Shown: piece after piece, positions 60,198 to 64,000 of the stretch | Numbering within the stretch: position 1 is the stretch's first letter | How the letters are laid out: each line of letters starts with the position of its first letter | DNA from: JADGQM01 sp964441945 | GTDB lineage: Bacteria > Desulfobacterota > Syntrophobacteria > Syntrophobacterales > Syntrophobacteraceae | Direction: 5' to 3' | Assembly (NCBI GenBank): GCA_964441945.1 | Contig: CAYTWB010000002.1 | Location: 62,001 to 126,000 of the forward strand | DNA length: 64,000 bases | The notes under the pieces: model-generated | The model's database searches: none | What the model was told of the DNA's origin: nothing | Seen by the model: the letters and a program-made list of their open reading frames with translations, nothing else | Program-made: the position numbers and the translations under genes

Positions 60198-60532
60198 TTA
60201 TCCGTCCCTTTGTCTGTATCGGCACTGCAGGTCTCCAGCAACCTTGTCCAGTTTCTTGTCAAGCGTCCAGAGGGAAACGCCGGTCAAGAGAGCAGCCGCA
60301 AGGAGATGGGCATCTATGTACCCCAACCCCTTTCCCATGACTTTCCGAGCCTCTATAAAAGAAAGTAACTCTTCATGATCCACCAAAAGCGCCGTGGGCA
60401 GGGCTTCTAAAAGAGCGATGATACTCGTTCTGTTCTTGAGGTTTCCACACGCCGGCTCTCCGAAGATGAACGGGATGCATATGGATCAAGCGGTCTTCAG
60501 ATAACAAAGCGTTCGATCCAATAAGACGTCAC
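60198..60532 (-). pseudogene. Decayed VapC-type PIN-domain toxin gene
   Basis: The open 3' part encodes GKGLGYIDAHLLAAALL and LWTLDKKLDKVAGDL, the C-terminal half of a PIN ribonuclease with the conserved Asp residues. Reading upstream, the frame continues as PFIFGEPACGNLKNRTS, needs a one-base shift at about 60473 to continue to LSEDRLIHMH, and then shows only a TSYWIERF fragment of the N-terminus with material missing. A partner antitoxin is not seen. It lies directly beside the nested repeats. Confidence 0.78.
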
Positions 60533-60760
60533 AGTAATGCCGGCGTTTCGCTTTACAGCGCGACCAAAGAGCCATGCAATACGGCCCCCGCCCCCCGGCC
60601 CGGGTGCGCTGGGCTGTCAGGTGGTCCCAGGCATCAGGCCGTTAGGGAACGCATCAAGCGGTTTCCAGGCTTCATGGCAAGCCATCCTGCGTGATTGCGG
60701 AAAAGTTAGATGAAGATTCCGTATCCCTCTGTGTCCGAATGCTGGGTGCAGGCTTTGAGG

Positions 60761-61588
60761 CTACTCCTCGTCAGGACCCGGGAATGCCGCCGTGGTCTTC
60801 ACGTACACATTGTCAAAAAACACATCGATGAAAGCGGACGGTCTCGGATTGCTGGTGCAATTTGCCGCACCCCCGGCGGCATCCAGCCGCTTGTTGTTCG
60901 ATGTCCCGGGCGGGGAGGAATCATCATAGGTGTAATTGATGTAGACCGGGGTCTGCTTGTCTCTCTGGAAGATGAAACGGTTGTTGGCCTGGTCCCATTC
61001 CATGGAAAGGGTTGTCTTCTTGTTCCGTTTTGCGGTTCCGAGTGTCTGAGTTCCAATGGTCGTGGCATTGTTGCAGGCGGCATCGTTACACAAGGACACC
61101 CTGGCAGTCACTGTCAACTCGTTTTCCCCGCTCGCTATCATGCGAATTTGGGCGTATACATCATTCAATGAACTGCCGGGGGTGGGGGTCCCGATGTTGA
61201 AAAAGTAACCCATGAGACGAGCCTGCGCCCAGCTGGGTGCCGGATTGCCCGGGCAGTTCACTACCGAGATATCCTTTGCCTTGAAGGTGGCCTTGATTCC
61301 ATAGATTGGGTTGGCATCACGAAATCTCAGCCGATTCCCGCCTTCACTATCCCCAGTGTTCGAACCCGTCTGACCATAAATGCGCGAAAGCAGATGCAGT
61401 GTGTTCTTTTCGATCATCCGTGTATTCTCTTCAACCGTCAGGAATTCCGTCCACTCGTTGCCGAACCACTTCAACGGGTTGATCGTAGCGGTATTGAAGT
61501 TGTCGTAAAGGACCCAATCGGCAGCAGAAGCAGTGTTGCAGATCAGAAAAGCGGAAAGCAGAACAAAAAGCACAGCAGCGACTTTCAT
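60761..61588 (-). CDS. Secreted protein of unknown function
   Basis: A 275-residue protein with a clear signal peptide (MKVAAVLFVLLSAFLICNTA, cleavage after ASA) and a mature chain beginning ADWVLYDNFNTATINPLKW. The pattern of alternating polar and hydrophobic residues, with WNG/WDQ-like turns and SRIYGQTGSNTGDSEGGNRL, suggests a beta-sandwich of the carbohydrate-binding type, but no family is recognised. The C-terminus (FIDVFFDNVYV) also fits that fold. AAGGAG precedes ATG 61588. It stands alone. Confidence 0.75.
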   Translation of the reverse strand: MKVAAVLFVLLSAFLICNTASAADWVLYDNFNTATINPLKWFGNEWTEFLTVEENTRMIEKNTLHLLSRIYGQTGSNTGDSEGGNRLRFRDANPIYGIKATFKAKDISVVNCPGNPAPSWAQARLMGYFFNIGTPTPGSSLNDVYAQIRMIASGENELTVTARVSLCNDAACNNATTIGTQTLGTAKRNKKTTLSMEWDQANNRFIFQRDKQTPVYINYTYDDSSPPGTSNNKRLDAAGGAANCTSNPRPSAFIDVFFDNVYVKTTAAFPGPDEE

Positions 61589-61771
61589 AGCGGTTTTCTC
61601 CTTGCGTGTGGTTTGTTCGGATTTACAGCTCAACACGCCCCGCAGGGCCGTGTCATTTCTTCAGCCTGATCAAGCTGTATCGTACAATCCCCTGTCTATA
61701 CACACCCCCTTTCTTCTTTTCCCACTTGTTCCCAAAATCTCCGCAGAATCATAGTGAGGTCGACCAGGGAA

Positions 61772-62062
61772 TCAATATTCAAAGTCGACTGCCTGGATGC
61801 TCACGCTGAGGTTGCGCACGATGCCAATCACGCGGACATGATCCGGGTGTACCTGGTAGCGCTGCATGGCTTCGAGGTTGTCAAAATCCGAGATCAGGGC
61901 GAAATCGCAGGACCTCTCGGACCGAATGATGTCACGGCCGAACTGAAACCCCCTGATCTCGGGGACCTTTGCAGGGAGTTCACCGAGGGCCTTTTCAAGA
62001 GCGGAAACCTCGGCATCCGTTGTCCCTTCCTCGAATTTCATGAAGACCACATGTTTGAGCAT
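61772..62062 (-). CDS. Dabb (stress-responsive A/B barrel) family protein
   Basis: A 96-residue dimeric alpha/beta-barrel protein: MLKHVVFMKFEEGTTDAEVS, LPAKVPEIRGFQFGRDI, FALISDFDNLEAMQRYQVHP and DHVRVI. AAAGGAGAAGG precedes the ATG. Family members have been linked to stress and to small enzymatic roles; none is certain here. It follows selB by 120 bp on the same strand. Confidence 0.9.
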   Translation of the reverse strand: MLKHVVFMKFEEGTTDAEVSALEKALGELPAKVPEIRGFQFGRDIIRSERSCDFALISDFDNLEAMQRYQVHPDHVRVIGIVRNLSVSIQAVDFEY

Positions 62063-62182
62063 TTCCTTCTCCTTTCAAGAAAACTGTACGGTATAAAACC
62101 CAACCGACCATAGACTGCGCAGAGCGTGAGCCGCAAAAACCCCCAACTCCTTGGCAGTCCGGGCGGTGAGAACAAACACCGG

Positions 62183-64000
62183 CTAAGCGCTCCTGCTTTC
62201 GCGGAGGCGGCGCGTATCACCGATTCGAATGGTGACCCGTTGCGTATCGAAATACTCCAAAAGCGGGATGGTGTATTTCCTGCTCGCCTGGGTCATGTCC
62301 TTGAACTGCGGTGTTGAGATCTCACCGTTTTCCCTGAGAAAGGCAGTCAAGCGCTGCCGGAGGTCTTGAATGGCAGCGGTGTGAAAATAGATGTCCTCTT
62401 TCACCTTGGTCAGGATTCCCTGGGAAACCATCCATTCGAGCACATCCTGGTGCTGTCGCGGAGTTCCCGGAAGAGCGGTCGCAACGTCCTTGAAAAACGG
62501 CGGCTGAAGACCGGATTCACGAAACGCCCGCTCGATTTGTCGCCGGATGTCTTCTTCGTCGCCGGAAAGGTCTATTTTATGGGATTTCAGCCGAACCCAT
62601 TCCATTTCCGTCACAATCCGGTCCCGATCCACCAGTTGCCGGAGTACATAGTTGTAGAGCTTCACGTCAATGGGGTGTGGGAGTTGTGCTGCAAGCTCCT
62701 CTTTTGACATGCCGGTCTTCAAGGGATAGAGCTGGTGGTAGGCCGCCAGGGTTTCAAGCACTGCCTGCTGGATGTCCTCCAACACATTGGAATGGATAAA
62801 ACGCTGATTTTCGCGGTCAAAAACGACGACTTTTCTCTGGCTGGCAAAGCGCTGAAGGGCCTTTTCAAGAGGGCCTCTGGGGATGTTGGTGCGAACCTGG
62901 AGCTCATCCACGGCCAGGCCGAACCATGCGGCATCGAGTACATGCCAGAGAATGATTTCATTTTCATCACCGTGCAGCAAGGTATCCAGTGCTACAGCTG
63001 CATCCCGTTTGCCATGCCCCTTGTGTTTGCGAGGGAGGGGGTGAAGGATGGTCCCCCCACCGATGGTCATGACCGGCGAGTAGGAGCGCATGACGAAACG
63101 ATCCCCACGGAGGGCGGTGACCGGCTGGTCGAGCCGGACCTGGGCAAAAGCCTGTGCACCGGGAGCCAGCTCTTCCCGGTCGAGAAGCACCGCTATGGCA
63201 AGGTGCTCCGCCGTTCCGGTATGGAATCGGATCTTTGCCCGGTTTTTGAGAGGACGGGGTGAACTCGAAAGCAGCTCCAGTCGGACGTCGACGAAATAGG
63301 TCGGTACCAGGGCCCCGGGCGTGGCTACCACGTCACCTCGCTGGATAACGGCTCGCTCCACGGCTTGAAGGTTGACGGCCGTGCGCTGTCCGGCATGGAT
63401 CTCCTGAACGTCCTCACTGTGAACCTGCAATCCCCGGACCTTCGTTTTGTATAGCCTGGGGTAGACGATGACCGCGTCCCCGATACGCAGCGTTCCGGCG
63501 GCACTCGTGCCGGTCACCACCGTCCCGAAGCCCCTCATGCTGAAAACGCGGTCGACGGGCATGCGAAACGGTCCGTCGGCGCTTCGTTGTTCCACTTCGA
63601 GGACAAGCTTGGTGAGCTTCAGTTTGAGCTCCTCGATGCCCTCTCCCGTTGCCGCCGAAACCCTCATAATCGGGCTGCCTTCGAGAAACGTGCCCTTCAG
63701 GAAATCGGTCACATCCTCCTGGACCATTTCCAGCCAGTCCGGATCATCCACGAGGTCCGTCTTTGTCAGGACTACCAACCCCTTCTTTACTTGAAGCAGT
63801 TCGCAGATCTCGAGATGTTCCCGCGTTTGGGGCATAACCCCTTCGTCGGCGGCAATCACCAGGGCAACCAGATCGATACCCGTGGCGCCGGCCACCATGT
63901 GCTTCACAAATCGTTCGTGACCCGGAACATCGACAATTCCCAGCCGCTCCCCGTCCGGCAGGTCCATGTGGGCGAAACCGAGTTCAATGGTGATCCCTCT
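62183..64000 (-). CDS. selB: Selenocysteine-specific elongation factor SelB (5' end outside the window)
   Basis: A GTPase delivering selenocysteyl-tRNA to UGA codons with a SECIS hairpin. The visible 605 residues lack only the first part of the GTPase domain. The frame enters at 64000 with RGITIELGFAHM, then IVDVPGHERFVKHM, TKTDLVDD, EF-Tu-like domains 2 and 3 and four C-terminal winged helices that bind the SECIS. Selenoproteins are therefore expected in this genome, but none was identified in the window. The 16 residues just before the stop end in RRLRESRSA. Confidence 0.96.
   Translation of the reverse strand, partial: RGITIELGFAHMDLPDGERLGIVDVPGHERFVKHMVAGATGIDLVALVIAADEGVMPQTREHLEICELLQVKKGLVVLTKTDLVDDPDWLEMVQEDVTDFLKGTFLEGSPIMRVSAATGEGIEELKLKLTKLVLEVEQRSADGPFRMPVDRVFSMRGFGTVVTGTSAAGTLRIGDAVIVYPRLYKTKVRGLQVHSEDVQEIHAGQRTAVNLQAVERAVIQRGDVVATPGALVPTYFVDVRLELLSSSPRPLKNRAKIRFHTGTAEHLAIAVLLDREELAPGAQAFAQVRLDQPVTALRGDRFVMRSYSPVMTIGGGTILHPLPRKHKGHGKRDAAVALDTLLHGDENEIILWHVLDAAWFGLAVDELQVRTNIPRGPLEKALQRFASQRKVVVFDRENQRFIHSNVLEDIQQAVLETLAAYHQLYPLKTGMSKEELAAQLPHPIDVKLYNYVLRQLVDRDRIVTEMEWVRLKSHKIDLSGDEEDIRRQIERAFRESGLQPPFFKDVATALPGTPRQHQDVLEWMVSQGILTKVKEDIYFHTAAIQDLRQRLTAFLRENGEISTPQFKDMTQASRKYTIPLLEYFDTQRVTIRIGDTRRLRESRSA

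Noticed and set aside
1..64000. CRISPR array, tRNA or rRNA genes, intact insertion sequence, prophage
   Set aside because: Looked for regular repeats with spacers, T-arm motifs outside genes and transposase-like proteins; none was found.

Overview
The window reads as chromosomal DNA from a strictly anaerobic, GC-rich delta-type proteobacterium (Desulfobacterota), most like the Syntrophobacter/sulfate-reducer branch. This is inferred from gene content and was not tested by a search. The pointers are a membrane cytochrome b/iron-sulfur protein paired with an HdrB-like protein, SelB (selenocysteine insertion), a biotin-dependent acyl-CoA carboxyltransferase subunit of the kind used in propionate metabolism, citramalate synthase, and a pdxJ-acpS-nnr-tsaE / lysC-cimA housekeeping block. 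Nearly all of the sequence is coding. I see no tRNA, rRNA, CRISPR array, intact insertion sequence or prophage.

Layout. 1-3.2 kb: threonine synthase (probably cut by the left edge), a gamma-carbonic anhydrase-like protein and a ThiF/MoeB-type E1 enzyme. 3.4-7.7 kb: a pstSCAB-type oxyanion transporter with an Rrf2 regulator and no phoU. 7.7-14.3 kb: a TetR regulator and a complete RND efflux pump. 14.3-17.6 kb: an Rrf2 regulator with cluster-type cysteines, divergent from a cytochrome b/c/FeS protein plus an HdrB-like protein. 17.8-20.9 kb: thiGHSE under a TPP riboswitch, intrinsic terminator and sigma-70 promoter. 21.1-25 kb: phoH, pgpH, ybeY. 25-28.6 kb: pdxJ, acpS, a decayed toxin-antitoxin locus, nnr, tsaE. 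28.6-33 kb: an accessory stretch with a DUF4389 protein, a B12/radical SAM protein and an orphan solute-binding lipoprotein. 33-38.8 kb: lysC (with a likely internal start for a beta subunit), cimA, a ComEA-like protein, glgB. 38.9-42.5 kb: an unknown protein with a histidine-kinase-like H-box, a CdaA-YbbR fusion (c-di-AMP synthesis) and a DUF2914 protein. 42.8-43.0 kb: a probable structured ncRNA with its own promoter and terminator. 43-46.8 kb: aminotransferase, nuclease, Nudix, an extended TetR regulator, acyl carrier protein. 47-52.3 kb: a secreted beta-helix protein and an LsrF-like/dehydrogenase/class II aldolase gene set. 52.3-59.7 kb: dnaE, an MTH938-like gene, holC, acyl-CoA carboxyltransferase, M20 amidohydrolase. 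59.7-64 kb: nested repeats, a vapC pseudogene, a secreted unknown, a Dabb protein and selB running off the right edge.

Themes. Cyclic di-AMP can be made (CdaA-YbbR) and probably hydrolysed (PgpH) by products of this one window. Two vapBC-like loci are both broken. A 133-bp element with terminal inverted repeats occurs twice at identical length, and a third copy is interrupted by another insertion with its own 13-bp inverted repeats and a target duplication. Several regulators have plausible operators: a Rrf2-associated TCCTATA motif, CCAATC-N-GATTGG, paired palindromes at the efflux tetR promoter, and an 18-bp palindrome before the tetR-acpP pair. The less familiar gene groups are the pst-like transporter, the LsrF/dehydrogenase/aldolase set, and the cytochrome b/c/FeS protein with HdrB.
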